From assembly GCA_963676415.1 (NCBI GenBank), contig OY781097.1, forward strand, positions 2,108,001 through 2,172,000: 64,000 bases of DNA, given 5' to 3'. The position numbers and the translations under genes are program-made. Numbering within the stretch: the stretch's first letter is position 1; each line of letters begins with the position of its first letter. The notes below the pieces were generated by a model. The model saw nothing but the letters and a program-made list of their open reading frames with translations. It was not told the origin of the DNA and ran no database searches. Shown piece by piece: positions 44,923 through 53,807 of this stretch. The stretch comes from G963662905 sp963676415. Lineage in GTDB: Bacteria; Bacteroidota; Bacteroidia; Bacteroidales; WRLA01.

Positions 44923-45804
44923 TTATAACAGCTTTAGAACGCGCTTCAGTGCTTCGTTAAACTCGTCTGCTTTTTCGATCATTGGGAAATGTCCCGTAGC
45001 ATGAACGTCTTCAATATGATAAGAGTGTGGCAGCAGAGTGTCCAGCGCTTCTGTTCGGCTGGCTTCCGCATCACTGTTTACCATATAAAGCTTGAAAGGA
45101 AGTGCCTGCATCAGTTCTGCTTCATGCGCACGTGTCTTGATCAGCGACTCCAATACAGGAACAGCAACCTCAGGGCGGGCATTGCTGTAATCCGTCATAA
45201 CCCTCTTGCGCACAATGGAATCCGTGCTGGGGTGGAAAAGCATCGCTGAAGCGAAAATCGGGCTGTACACCTCAAAACTGTCGCGCAGTTTGCCAAAAAA
45301 AAATTCAATCTCTCCAATTTCCTGCTCAGTGTACTGATGTCCTACATCTTTATAGGTGTCAACGCCAATCAGTCCGATAATGCTCTCCGGATAATTTACT
45401 TTTGTTTCCAAAATTATTGGTCCGCCCATGCTGTGCCCGATTAGAATGACGTTTTTCAGGTTTTTAGCTTTGATAAATTCAGCAATGTCTTTGGCATAAG
45501 ACCAAACTGTCCAGTCTTTACGTTTTGCCCCGGATTCTCCAAAACCGGGCAGTGTAAGCCGCGCAACGGTATAGGCGCCACAAAATGCTTCAAGCTGCCG
45601 GTCCCAGTAATTCATGTTGATATTCCAGCCATGAATAAAAAGCAATGTGGTGTCGGCATTGCCACAAATGCTGTATTCCATTGTATTGCCGTCACTCAGT
45701 ACGAAATCTGATTTTTTTTCTTCAACTTGGTTATTTGAAGGGGATTGACATTGCCATAATGCAAGGACCATTAAAAAAATAGCGGATAAAGTTTTAGTTT
45801 TCAT
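44923..45804 (-). CDS. Alpha/beta-hydrolase lipoprotein
   Basis: 293 residues with a lipoprotein signal (Cys in LALWQC). The alpha/beta-hydrolase fold shows the oxyanion motif FIHGWNINM, nucleophile Ser in LIGHSMGGP (about 128-136), and a final His in VHATGHFPM. The substrate is unknown; esterase or lactonase activity are typical of the fold. It is probably periplasmic, membrane-anchored. It is convergent with ndh and divergent from the DUF5020 gene, so a single-gene unit. Confidence 0.88.
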   Translation of the reverse strand: MKTKTLSAIFLMVLALWQCQSPSNNQVEEKKSDFVLSDGNTMEYSICGNADTTLLFIHGWNINMNYWDRQLEAFCGAYTVARLTLPGFGESGAKRKDWTVWSYAKDIAEFIKAKNLKNVILIGHSMGGPIILETKVNYPESIIGLIGVDTYKDVGHQYTEQEIGEIEFFFGKLRDSFEVYSPIFASAMLFHPSTDSIVRKRVMTDYSNARPEVAVPVLESLIKTRAHEAELMQALPFKLYMVNSDAEASRTEALDTLLPHSYHIEDVHATGHFPMIEKADEFNEALKRVLKLL

Positions 45805-45905
45805 GTTTTCTTTGATTGGTTTCGGTGGTTAAAACTACAAATTTCCTAACTTAGTGCATTGAGCTTTTTTGCGCGCCGAATCCTTTTTTAACCTAATCCG
45901 AATTT

Positions 45906-46568
45906 ATGAAAAAGATACTCCTTATGTTATGCTCAGTGATGTTCGTATCGATTGCTGCCGTGAAAGCACAAAACCTGCAGGTTTTATATGATTTGGGCGA
46001 TGACCGGAAGTACTTTACCACAACTTTCGAGATGTTTAAACCAGATAAATTTGGTTCTACTTTCCTGTTTTTTGATGTGGATTATAACCACGGGGGCAAT
46101 ATGTCGGCATCACTAAGTTATTTTGAAATTGCGCGCTATGTTACTCTGCCGCTATTGAATAAAAAACTGGACGTAACGGTGCAATATAATGACGGGCACA
46201 CAAATGGGTATGCTTTAGGCCCCGTTTGGCTGGGTGGCTTAAGCTATCCTGTTAATTTAAAGTTCATCACGATAAAAACTGATCTTTTGTACCGGTCTTT
46301 TTATCAAAGTGAAGGGGCGGATTGGCAACTGACTTTTGCATGGAATAAATTTATGCTGGAAGGGCGCTTACAGTTTTGTGGCTTTTTGGATATCTGGTCG
46401 CAAGGGCAAAGAGGGGAAAAATTCACTGTATTTCTCAGCGAGCCTCAGTTGTGGTTCCGGGTTTGGGAAAACCTGAACCTGGGCGGCGAACTGGAAATCA
46501 GCCGCAGATTTGTCAGTGACGACTGGCAGTTTAATCCTGCCTTAGGCTTTAAATGGCAATTTGATTGA
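45906..46568 (+). CDS. DUF5020 family outer-membrane protein (Tsx-like)
   Basis: 220 residues with a signal peptide (ending VKAQ) and alternating beta-strands over the rest (LQVLYDLGDDRKYFTTTFEMF, FFDVDYNHGGNM, ending FKWQFD), as in small outer-membrane barrels related to the nucleoside channel Tsx. The role in this group is not established. It is a single gene followed by a strong bidirectional terminator. Confidence 0.82.
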   Translation: MKKILLMLCSVMFVSIAAVKAQNLQVLYDLGDDRKYFTTTFEMFKPDKFGSTFLFFDVDYNHGGNMSASLSYFEIARYVTLPLLNKKLDVTVQYNDGHTNGYALGPVWLGGLSYPVNLKFITIKTDLLYRSFYQSEGADWQLTFAWNKFMLEGRLQFCGFLDIWSQGQRGEKFTVFLSEPQLWFRVWENLNLGGELEISRRFVSDDWQFNPALGFKWQFD

Positions 46569-46573
46569 AACAA

Positions 46574-46600
46574 AAACAGCCCCGAATTTCGGAGCTGTTT
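46574..46600. terminator. Bidirectional terminator
   Basis: AAACAGC and CCGAA pair with TTCGG and GCTGTTT with one internal mismatch. It lies between the convergent DUF5020 and lpd genes. The flanks are T- and A-rich. Confidence 0.75.
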
Positions 46601-46631
46601 ATTCAATTATTCTGAGTATTTTAATGTCTTT

Positions 46632-48023
46632 CTACAAATGGATGCACTCATCATAAGCCTGCGCCACAGCTTCCATAACAGCTTCTGACATAGTTGGGTG
46701 CGGATGAACAGTTTCAATGATTTCTTTGGCAGTGGTTTCCAGCTTGCGGGCTGCAACAACTTCGGCAATCATTTCGGTTACATTATCACCCACCATATGG
46801 GCGCCGAGCCATTCGCCGTATTTCGCGTCAAAAATTACTTTAACAAAACCATCTTTCGATCCGGCAGCACTGGCTTTACCCGAAGCCGTGAATGGGAATT
46901 TGCCCACTTTGATTTCATATCCTGCTTCTTTGGCTTGCTTTTCGTTCATGCCTACCGAAGCTACTTCCGGATTGGTGTATGTACAGGCCGGGATGTTGCC
47001 ATAATCCATCGGGTCGGGATTGTGGCCGGCAATTTTTTCCACGCAGATAATGCCCTCATGCGATGCAACATGCGCCAAAGCAGGCCCTTTTACGATATCG
47101 CCAATGGCATAATAGCCTTCCACATTGGTAGCGTAAAAATCATCCACCGGGACTTTGCCGTTTTCGGTGACAATTCCGGTTTCTTCCAGTCCCAGTCCTT
47201 CGAGGTTGGTTGTAACACCAACAGCAGAGAGCACAACATCTACTTCAATTTCCTGTTCGCCTTTTTTTGTGTTCACTTTTACTTTGCATTTATCGCCACT
47301 GGTGTCCACGCTCTCAACCGATGAATTTGTCATGATTTTCATGCCGGCTTTTTTAAAGGAGCGCTCCAGCTGTTTGGAAACATCCACATCTTCCAAAGGT
47401 ACAATATTGGGCAAATATTCCACCAGTGTAACTTTTGTGCCGATGGAATTATAGAAATATGCAAATTCAGATCCAATTGCTCCGGAGCCAACTACCAGCA
47501 TGCTTTCGGGCTGCTTCTCCAGAGTCATCGCTTTGCGGTAGCCAATAATTTTTTTGCCGTCCTGAGGCAGGTTGGGCAATTCCCGCGAACGGGCACCTGT
47601 TGCAAGGATGATGTGGTTTGCGCTGTATTCTTTTGCCTCGCCGTTTTCGTCGGTCACTTCAACGATTTTGCCGGGTTTCACTTTTCCAAAGCCTTTAATA
47701 TGCTCGATTTTGTTTTTCTTCAGGAGAAACTGGATGCCATTGCTCATGCCTTTGGCAACCTGACGGCTACGCGACACCATTGCTTCAAAATCAACGGAAG
47801 CTTCTCCGTCCATTTTAATACCATAGTCCTGTGCGTGCTTCAGGTAGTTAAAAACCTGTGCGCTTTTAAGCAGTGCTTTGGTTGGGATGCAGCCCCAGTT
47901 GAGGCAGATTCCGCCAAGTTCCGATTTTTCAACAACAGCCGTCTTCATTCCCATCTGTGCAGCCCTGATTGCGGCAACATATCCTCCGGGACCACTTCCA
48001 ATAACAATTACATCGTAATTCAT
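46632..48023 (-). CDS. lpdA: Dihydrolipoyl dehydrogenase (E3)
   Basis: 463 residues. FAD motif VIVIGSGPGGYVAAI, redox disulfide C40/C45 in GGICLNWGCIPTKA, NAD motif MLVVGSGAIGSEFA, and the active-site His-Glu near the C-terminus (TVHPHPTMSEAVME). It reoxidises lipoamide of 2-oxo acid dehydrogenase complexes. The E1 and E2 genes of 2-oxoglutarate dehydrogenase lie 1 kb upstream on the same strand, separated by an Lrp-type regulator. It therefore probably serves that complex and perhaps others. Confidence 0.96.
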   Translation of the reverse strand: MNYDVIVIGSGPGGYVAAIRAAQMGMKTAVVEKSELGGICLNWGCIPTKALLKSAQVFNYLKHAQDYGIKMDGEASVDFEAMVSRSRQVAKGMSNGIQFLLKKNKIEHIKGFGKVKPGKIVEVTDENGEAKEYSANHIILATGARSRELPNLPQDGKKIIGYRKAMTLEKQPESMLVVGSGAIGSEFAYFYNSIGTKVTLVEYLPNIVPLEDVDVSKQLERSFKKAGMKIMTNSSVESVDTSGDKCKVKVNTKKGEQEIEVDVVLSAVGVTTNLEGLGLEETGIVTENGKVPVDDFYATNVEGYYAIGDIVKGPALAHVASHEGIICVEKIAGHNPDPMDYGNIPACTYTNPEVASVGMNEKQAKEAGYEIKVGKFPFTASGKASAAGSKDGFVKVIFDAKYGEWLGAHMVGDNVTEMIAEVVAARKLETTAKEIIETVHPHPTMSEAVMEAVAQAYDECIHL

Positions 48024-48133
48024 ATCCTTAAATTTATTTTTAATGCGAAAATATTAATTTTCTGGTTTTTGAAGCATACCAGTGCTTACCAAACAAGGTT
48101 GATATTCGAATGTTCATCTTTTTTATGCCGGGA

Positions 48134-48601
48134 TCAGTGAATGGGAATGGAACGTGAAAACCCTTCCTGCAAAGATATGATGGTTTCGGTGCCCGTAACT
48201 TCGGGTATCGACTGGATTTTTTCCGTGATGATCTTTTTCAGGTGCTCATTATCATGGGCATAAATTTTTAGGAGCAGGGAATATTTTCCTGTGACGTGAT
48301 GGCATTCGGTTATTTCATCAATTTTGCTGATGCGCATAAAAACACCTTCATGTGCTGATTCGTCCAATAGATTTACCTGCAAGCCCACAAAAGCACAAGT
48401 GATGTAACCGAGTTTCCGGGCCGGGATTCTGATGCTGTAGCACTCAATCATACCTGCTTCTTCCATCTTTTGAATGCGCTGATGAATTGCTGCCCCCGAC
48501 ACTCCGCACATACGGGCAATTTCCATAAAAGGGATCCGCGCGTTAGTCAGGAGTGCATTAAGGATTTTTTTATCCAGACTATCAATTTTATATTGTTCCA
48601 C
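48134..48601 (-). CDS. Lrp/AsnC family transcriptional regulator
   Basis: 155 residues: N-terminal HTH (about 8-55, KILNALLTNARIPFMEIA, then GVSGAAIHQRI) and a C-terminal RAM ligand-binding domain (about 65-145). Family members sense amino acids or 2-oxo acids and bind DNA as octamers or dimers. Its place between lpdA and the sucAB genes suggests control of amino-acid or 2-oxo-acid metabolism, which is inference. Two 13-bp direct repeats 31 bases apart lie just before its start (48618-48661), consistent with self-regulation. Confidence 0.93.
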   Translation of the reverse strand: MEQYKIDSLDKKILNALLTNARIPFMEIARMCGVSGAAIHQRIQKMEEAGMIECYSIRIPARKLGYITCAFVGLQVNLLDESAHEGVFMRISKIDEITECHHVTGKYSLLLKIYAHDNEHLKKIITEKIQSIPEVTGTETIISLQEGFSRSIPIH

Positions 48602-48617
48602 AATAATTTGGTATTTT

Positions 48618-48661
48618 TACTTATGATTTTTAACAATTAAGGCAAATCTACTTATGATTTT
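48618..48661. promoter_or_regulatory. Direct repeats upstream of the Lrp-type regulator, candidate operator
   Basis: TACTTATGATTTT occurs at 48618-48630 and 48649-48661, exactly 31 bases apart, about three helical turns. On the minus strand a TAGATTTG box (48643-48650) lies between and touches the second copy. Confidence 0.55.
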
Positions 48662-48720
48662 CAAAAAACTAATGTGTTTTCTCTATGAATTTGGGTTTTA
48701 CCTTTGATGTGTGCTAATAA

Positions 48721-48751
48721 TTTGTATTTTTTTTGCGAAACAATATATTTG
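48721..48751 (+). promoter_or_regulatory. Orphan promoter of the candidate small RNA
   Basis: TTTG (48721-48724) and TATATTTG (48744-48751) with a 19-base spacer: a full match to the phylum consensus, with no ORF downstream. Confidence 0.65.
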
Positions 48752-48757
48752 CAGTAC

Positions 48758-48845
48758 TATTATTTGTTGAATAAAGAATCTCCTTATATCTCCTGGTTTT
48801 ACTTACATTGGGCGTCACAATAGTGGCGCCTTTTTCGTTTTTAAC
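48758..48845 (+). ncRNA. Candidate small RNA of about 90 nt
   Basis: Lies between the orphan promoter at 48721-48751 and a strong terminator hairpin, GGCGTCAC-AATA-GTGGCGCC followed by five T (48821-48845). The transcript start is estimated about 7 bases past the -7 box. It carries no credible ORF and contains two CU-rich stretches (TCTCC near 48780 and 48790). I do not recognise the family. The rest of the gap 48602-48999 holds the lrp operator and the sucB terminator. Confidence 0.55.
48821..48845 (+). terminator. Terminator of the candidate small RNA
   Basis: GGCGTCAC (48821-48828), AATA loop, GTGGCGCC (48833-48840), then TTTTT. One T-G pair is in the stem. No protein gene on the plus strand precedes it within 2 kb. 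Confidence 0.75.
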
Positions 48846-48861
48846 AGGCGCAAAAAAGGCG

Positions 48862-48886
48862 GCCGGGGAGGCCGCCAAAGTCCGGA
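48862..48886 (-). terminator. Rho-independent terminator of the sucAB operon
   Basis: On the minus strand GGCGGCC, loop TCCCC, GGCCGCC, then TTTTTT. It is about 110 bases after the sucB stop. Confidence 0.85.
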
Positions 48887-48999
48887 AAACAAAAACAGAG
48901 TGAACCTGTAGATTGCAATTCCAAAAATAGGAAACAATTTTGAAATACACAAGTTATTTTCTGTAAATGTGCATGATTTGTTGATAACTGAAGCAAAAA

Positions 49000-50280
49000 T
49001 CAGAGCCCAAGCAGTTCTTCAACCGGATCTTTCCCTCCAAATAGCATTTTTTCGGGCTGCTCCAGCATCTCTTTTACCTTAACCAAAAAACCAACGGATT
49101 CCCTGCCGTCGATTATCCTGTGATCATACGACAAAGCCAGGTACATTACCGGATGAATCTCAACTTTTCCTTTTACGGCGATTGGGCGTTCAACGATATT
49201 GTGCATCCCGAGGATGGCACTTTGCGGCGGGTTGATTATGGGTGTGCTGAGCATACTTCCAAAAACGCCACCATTGGTTATTGTAAAGGTTCCCCCCGTC
49301 ATTTCGTCCAAAGTAATGCGTTTTTCGCGGGCTTTTTTGGCCAAATCCTTGATGGTTGCTTCAATCTCAGCCAGGCTCATCATCTCCGCATTGCGCACAA
49401 CCGGTACAACCAAACCTTTGGGCGAGCTTACCGCAATGCCAATATCAGCATAGGAATGATAAATAACTTCATCCTCATGCAGTTGCGCATTTACCTGTGG
49501 GAAAATGGACAAAGCTTCGGTTACTGCTTTGGTGAAAAAGGACATAAATCCCAAAGAAACATCATGGGTTTCCATGAATTTTTGCTTGTATTTTTTGCGG
49601 ATGGCCATAACCGGCCCCATATTCACTTCATTGAAAGTGGTCAGCATGGCCGTTTCATTTTTAACGCTTACCAGGCGTTCGGCAAGTTTTATCCTTAGCG
49701 GGCTGAGTTTTTTGGCTTCGGCTTCTCTGCTGCCATCCCACTTGTTATGTGCTTTTGCTGTCGGCGCTGATATTTTTTTTCCTTCTTTTTCGTAAAAAAG
49801 GACATCTTCTTTTCCCAGGCGCAGTTGCTTGAAAAAATCACTGATTTCTGTCGGGTTCAGATCTTTCTCTGCCATCAACCGGCGCGCAAGGGGACTGATG
49901 TGCAAATCTGCTCCAATCGCTGGTTTCGTTTCTTTTGATTTGGGCTTTGCAGGCTCCGCAGGTTTGTTTTCTTTTTTTGGCTTATTTGTAGGTTTCTCTT
50001 CTTCAGGATCTTTTGTGGCAGGTTTTTCTGTTTTGCTTCCGGCGGCTTCAGAATCAATTATTGCAATGACCGCACCCACATCCACTGTTTCGCCTTCCTC
50101 AATTTGAATGCTGATTTTGCCATCAGCTTCTGCGGCTATGCTCAGCGTGGCTTTGTCGGAATCTATCTCAACAATATCCTGGTCTTTTTCTACAAAATCG
50201 CCATTGCCAACCAGCCATGCGGCAATCTGTACCTGTGTGATTGATTCTCCCGGACTGGGAACTTTTACTTCAATATTCAT
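49000..50280 (-). CDS. sucB: 2-oxoglutarate dehydrogenase E2 (dihydrolipoyl succinyltransferase)
   Basis: 426 residues: lipoyl domain (1-78) with lipoylated K43 in IDSDKATLS, a Lys/Pro/Glu-rich linker (about 80-120), a peripheral-subunit-binding domain (about 128-162, ISPLARRLMAEKDL) and the catalytic acyltransferase domain with H387 and D391 in DHRIIDG. It transfers the succinyl group to CoA. The gene is 12 bases downstream of sucA, so E1 and E2 are made together; E3 is likely the lpdA product at 46632. Confidence 0.96.
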   Translation of the reverse strand: MNIEVKVPSPGESITQVQIAAWLVGNGDFVEKDQDIVEIDSDKATLSIAAEADGKISIQIEEGETVDVGAVIAIIDSEAAGSKTEKPATKDPEEEKPTNKPKKENKPAEPAKPKSKETKPAIGADLHISPLARRLMAEKDLNPTEISDFFKQLRLGKEDVLFYEKEGKKISAPTAKAHNKWDGSREAEAKKLSPLRIKLAERLVSVKNETAMLTTFNEVNMGPVMAIRKKYKQKFMETHDVSLGFMSFFTKAVTEALSIFPQVNAQLHEDEVIYHSYADIGIAVSSPKGLVVPVVRNAEMMSLAEIEATIKDLAKKAREKRITLDEMTGGTFTITNGGVFGSMLSTPIINPPQSAILGMHNIVERPIAVKGKVEIHPVMYLALSYDHRIIDGRESVGFLVKVKEMLEQPEKMLFGGKDPVEELLGL

Positions 50281-50292
50281 GATTTTTTTGCT

Positions 50293-53109
50293 TTAGTTTT
50301 TCGGTTGTAGATTAAGTTCTTTGGCATAAGTGCGCCATTGGTTGCCAATACAAACCATTTTACATTCCAGGTCAATGCGTGGGCAGTCGCACATACTAAA
50401 TGATTTATCAATGATTTTGCGTTGCTGTTGAAAATGGAACTGGCTGCTGCCTGTAGCCGGGCTGCCGCTCTCGGGGCGGGAAATAATACGTGGCTCGTAT
50501 TCTTTTAGTGCATCCAAATCGCGGAATTGCTGATGAATAAACGGCCAGGCGCCCATATTGGCAGGCTCTTCCTGAACCCATAAGAGTTTTTTGATATTTG
50601 GGAAGGATTTCAGGTGATTTGCAATTTGCTTGTAAGGCAGTGGATAAATTTGTTCCAGCCTGTTGATGCTGACATCATTTCGTCCCAGCTTGCGGCGCTC
50701 TTCTTCGAGCTCATAATAGATTTTTCCGCTACACATTATATAAGTATGTGTTTCTTCGGGCTTGATCTCCTCATCGGTAATATATTCGCGGAAGCCGCCA
50801 GTGGAGAAATCTTTGAATTCACTCACTGCAGCCGGATGACGCAGCAGGCTTTTGGGTGTAAAAACAATCAATGGTTTCCTGAAAGGGCGGTGCAGTTGCC
50901 GCCTGAGCAAATGGAAGAAACTGGCAGGATTTGTTGGGTTTGCCAACTGGATGTTGTTTTCAGCACACAGTGTGAGGAAGCGTTCCATGCGGGCTGATGA
51001 GTGTTCCGGACCCTGCCCTTCGTAACCGTGCGGGAGCAATAGCACCAAGCCGTTCATTACATTCCATTTGTCTTCGGCAGAGCTGATAAACTGGTCGATG
51101 ATAATTTGTGCGCCATTGTTAAAATCGCCGAATTGTGCTTCCCAAATTGTCAGTGCATCGGGACTGGCCATGGCATAGCCGTAGTCAAATCCCAAAACAC
51201 CATATTCGGAAAGAGGTGAATTAAAAATATCGAAACGGGCGTTTTTGAATTCCTGCAAAGGGGTATAGGTTCTGGCCGAGTCCTCTTCGGTTAAAACTGC
51301 ATGGCGATGCGAAAAGGTGCCGCGCTCAACATCTTGTCCGCTGAGGCGTACATTCCTGCCTTCTTCAAGCAGGCTGGCATAGGCCAGTAACTCGCCCATG
51401 GCCCAGTCGAGCTTGCCCTTGCCTTCCATCATTTTCTTTCGGTCATTAAAGAGTTTGTTGATTTTTCGGAAAGCTTTAAAATTTTCCGGTATATGCGTGA
51501 TTTTTTCGCCTAAAGCACGCAGTTTTTCTTCTTCAAGGGCCGTTTCCGGTGAAATATCAAAATCTGACTTTTTTGCACGCCTGAGATGCGCCCAGTTTTC
51601 GCTTAGGAAGTTGGCCAGCTGCGTGCGCTCAATTTCCCGTGATTCGCCCAGTAATTTTTCCAGTCCTGAATTGATTTCCTGATCAATCGTTTTGGCTTCT
51701 TCTGTTGTTAGTTCTCCGGCTTCAATAAGGGCTTTTTGATAGATTTCCTTGGGATTGGGATGCCGTTCAATGGTTTTGTACAAAATGGGCTGTGTAAAAC
51801 GGGGTTCGTCACTTTCATTATGACCGTATTTGCGGTAGCACAACAGATCGATAAAAACATCTTTGTGGAATTTTTCGCGGTATTCCATGGCCAGGTTGAC
51901 GGCGTAAACCACCGCTTCCACGTCATCGCCATTGATATGAAAAATCGGCGATTGGATGGTTTTGGCTACATCTGTGCAATAAGTGGATGTGCGCCCGTCC
52001 AAGTAATTGGTTGTAAAACCGATTTGGTTATTTACGACCAAATGCAGGGTTCCGCCCGTGTGATAGCCTTTTAGTCCCGACATCTGCAAAACTTCATACA
52101 CAATGCCCTGGCCGGCAATGGATGCATCTCCATGAATCAGGATGGGGCAAATTTGTTGGCTTTGACCTTCGTAACGATCATCAATGCGGGCTCGGGTCAT
52201 GCCCTCAACCACAGGGTTTACCGCCTCGAGGTGGGAAGGATTGGGTGAAAGTGTCAGCTCCACATCTTTGTCTTGGGTGCTTTTTTTCTTTGTTGTATAG
52301 CCAAGGTGATATTTAACATCACCCAAAATAAGCTCGTCTTCATATTCTTTTCCGGCAAACTCACTGAAAATTTCCCTCGGGCTTTTGTCCATGATATTGG
52401 CCAGCACATTTAGCCTTCCGCGATGTGGCATACCAATAACAAATTCACGGATGCCATGTTCGGCGCCATTCTCAATTACGTGGTCCAGTGCGGGGATTAA
52501 TGATTCGGCGCCTTCAAGGGAAAAACGTTTTTGACCGGGAAATTTTTTGTGTATAAACTTTTCAAAATTAACAGATTCAGCCAGTTTTTTCAGGATTTTC
52601 TTTTTTTGTTCCCGGCTGAAGGACGGCGTATTCCTGTTGCTTTCCATTTTTGTTTTGAGCCACTCAACGGCTTCTGTATCCCTGATGTAGTTATATTCAA
52701 CGGCAACGGAGCGGCAATAGGTTTGCTCCAGATGCGCCACAATATCTTTCAGGCTTGCTTTGCCGATGCCGATTTCCTGACCAGCGCTGAATTTTTTTTC
52801 CAGATCCTGCTTTGAGAGCCTGAAATTTTCCAGGTCAAGTGTCGGACTGTAGGTTCTTCGTGTACGAACGGGATTGGTTTTTGTGAAAAGGTGGCCTCTT
52901 TGCCGGTAGCCGTTGATGAGGTTAATGACTTTAAACTCACCGGGAACTACCTGGCTTCCTTTTACGGGATATTGATTGCCTGCAAATTCAAAACCGGCAA
53001 AAAAATGTTTCCAACCGCTTCCCAGGCTTTCGGGGTCTTTCAGGTATTGTTGATAGAGTTCCTCCAGGTGTTCGGGTTCGGAGCTGTTCAGAAATGAAAA
53101 TGTATCCAT
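50293..53109 (-). CDS. sucA: 2-oxoglutarate dehydrogenase E1
   Basis: 938 residues, the usual E1o length, thiamine-diphosphate dependent. Landmarks are an N-terminal E1o start (SFLNSSEPEHLEELYQQY), EFVIGMPHRGRLNVL, the ThDP-binding HGDASIAGQGIVYE and ...NNQIGFTT, RKYGHNESDEPRFTQP, the AQFGDFNNGAQ segment of the pyrimidine-binding domain, and the C-terminal SVNRLEQIYP. It decarboxylates 2-oxoglutarate in the citric acid cycle. It heads the sucAB operon. Confidence 0.97.
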   Translation of the reverse strand: MDTFSFLNSSEPEHLEELYQQYLKDPESLGSGWKHFFAGFEFAGNQYPVKGSQVVPGEFKVINLINGYRQRGHLFTKTNPVRTRRTYSPTLDLENFRLSKQDLEKKFSAGQEIGIGKASLKDIVAHLEQTYCRSVAVEYNYIRDTEAVEWLKTKMESNRNTPSFSREQKKKILKKLAESVNFEKFIHKKFPGQKRFSLEGAESLIPALDHVIENGAEHGIREFVIGMPHRGRLNVLANIMDKSPREIFSEFAGKEYEDELILGDVKYHLGYTTKKKSTQDKDVELTLSPNPSHLEAVNPVVEGMTRARIDDRYEGQSQQICPILIHGDASIAGQGIVYEVLQMSGLKGYHTGGTLHLVVNNQIGFTTNYLDGRTSTYCTDVAKTIQSPIFHINGDDVEAVVYAVNLAMEYREKFHKDVFIDLLCYRKYGHNESDEPRFTQPILYKTIERHPNPKEIYQKALIEAGELTTEEAKTIDQEINSGLEKLLGESREIERTQLANFLSENWAHLRRAKKSDFDISPETALEEEKLRALGEKITHIPENFKAFRKINKLFNDRKKMMEGKGKLDWAMGELLAYASLLEEGRNVRLSGQDVERGTFSHRHAVLTEEDSARTYTPLQEFKNARFDIFNSPLSEYGVLGFDYGYAMASPDALTIWEAQFGDFNNGAQIIIDQFISSAEDKWNVMNGLVLLLPHGYEGQGPEHSSARMERFLTLCAENNIQLANPTNPASFFHLLRRQLHRPFRKPLIVFTPKSLLRHPAAVSEFKDFSTGGFREYITDEEIKPEETHTYIMCSGKIYYELEEERRKLGRNDVSINRLEQIYPLPYKQIANHLKSFPNIKKLLWVQEEPANMGAWPFIHQQFRDLDALKEYEPRIISRPESGSPATGSSQFHFQQQRKIIDKSFSMCDCPRIDLECKMVCIGNQWRTYAKELNLQPKN

Positions 53110-53156
53110 ATCAGCAGGGCTTTATTGTTAGTTGAGCTTTTTCTATTGGTTTATAT

Positions 53157-53180
53157 GGGCAACTAACATTGTTGCTGCCC
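53157..53180 (-). terminator. Possible terminator after the DUF456 gene
   Basis: GGGCAAC (53157-53163) can pair with GTTGCTGCCC (53171-53180) with a two-base bulge. There is a T-rich flank on the plus strand but none on the minus, where the only upstream gene lies, so function is doubtful. Confidence 0.35.
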
Positions 53181-53206
53181 TTTTGTTTTGGGTTTTGGCT
53201 GTTGGT

Positions 53207-53701
53207 TTAAAAAAAACCGGAAATAAAAACACCGCACATAGTTAGGGCAAAAACGAATTTCATAAATGTTCCGGCAATAAATCCCAGAAATGCGCCCAGC
53301 CCTGATTTCAGGGCAAAATCGGTTTTGGCCCCGCCGAGGAGTTCACCTACAAAAGCGCCAATAAAGGGCCCCAGCAAGATGCCGGCAGGGATAAGCAGAA
53401 TCGTTGGTGTGGAAATTATCAGCCCAAGAATTAACCCGACTATACTGCCATAGGTGCCGTATTTGGTGCCACCCAGTTTTTTTGTTCCGTAGGCAGGTAT
53501 CACATAATCGGCAATAGTGATCAAAACCATCACTACGGCCCAAATGCCCAGCCATTTATCCGAAAAAGGCTTATAAGAACTGAACTGGAGCATCCAAAGG
53601 GAAGCATAAGCCAATGCCGGACCGGGCAAAACAGGGGCAATGGCGCCGGCAATTCCGAGAATTAATAATATGATGCCCAGTACAATAAAAAGAATATCCA
53701 T
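53207..53701 (-). CDS. DUF456 family membrane protein
   Basis: 164 residues, almost entirely hydrophobic, with four or five membrane helices and the Gly/Pro-rich repeats typical of this family (GIAGAIAPVLPGPALAY, GILLGPFIGAFVGELLGG). An inner-membrane protein of unknown function. It is 97 bases upstream of sucA on the same strand; no functional link is known. Confidence 0.9.
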   Translation of the reverse strand: MDILFIVLGIILLILGIAGAIAPVLPGPALAYASLWMLQFSSYKPFSDKWLGIWAVVMVLITIADYVIPAYGTKKLGGTKYGTYGSIVGLILGLIISTPTILLIPAGILLGPFIGAFVGELLGGAKTDFALKSGLGAFLGFIAGTFMKFVFALTMCGVFISGFF

Positions 53702-53807
53702 CTTAGTTTTTTATTTGTGGCAAAGGCAGCCTGATGCTTTTTCATACCTTTGCGGTTGGTTTCAGACTTTAAAATTAAGAAAATCCCACTAAGCAAAGTA
53801 GTAAATC

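Noticed and set aside
48714..48950. 78-residue minus-strand ORF between lrp and sucB
   Set aside because: It runs through two strong terminators and the small RNA candidate; composition is unlike a protein and it lacks a start context.
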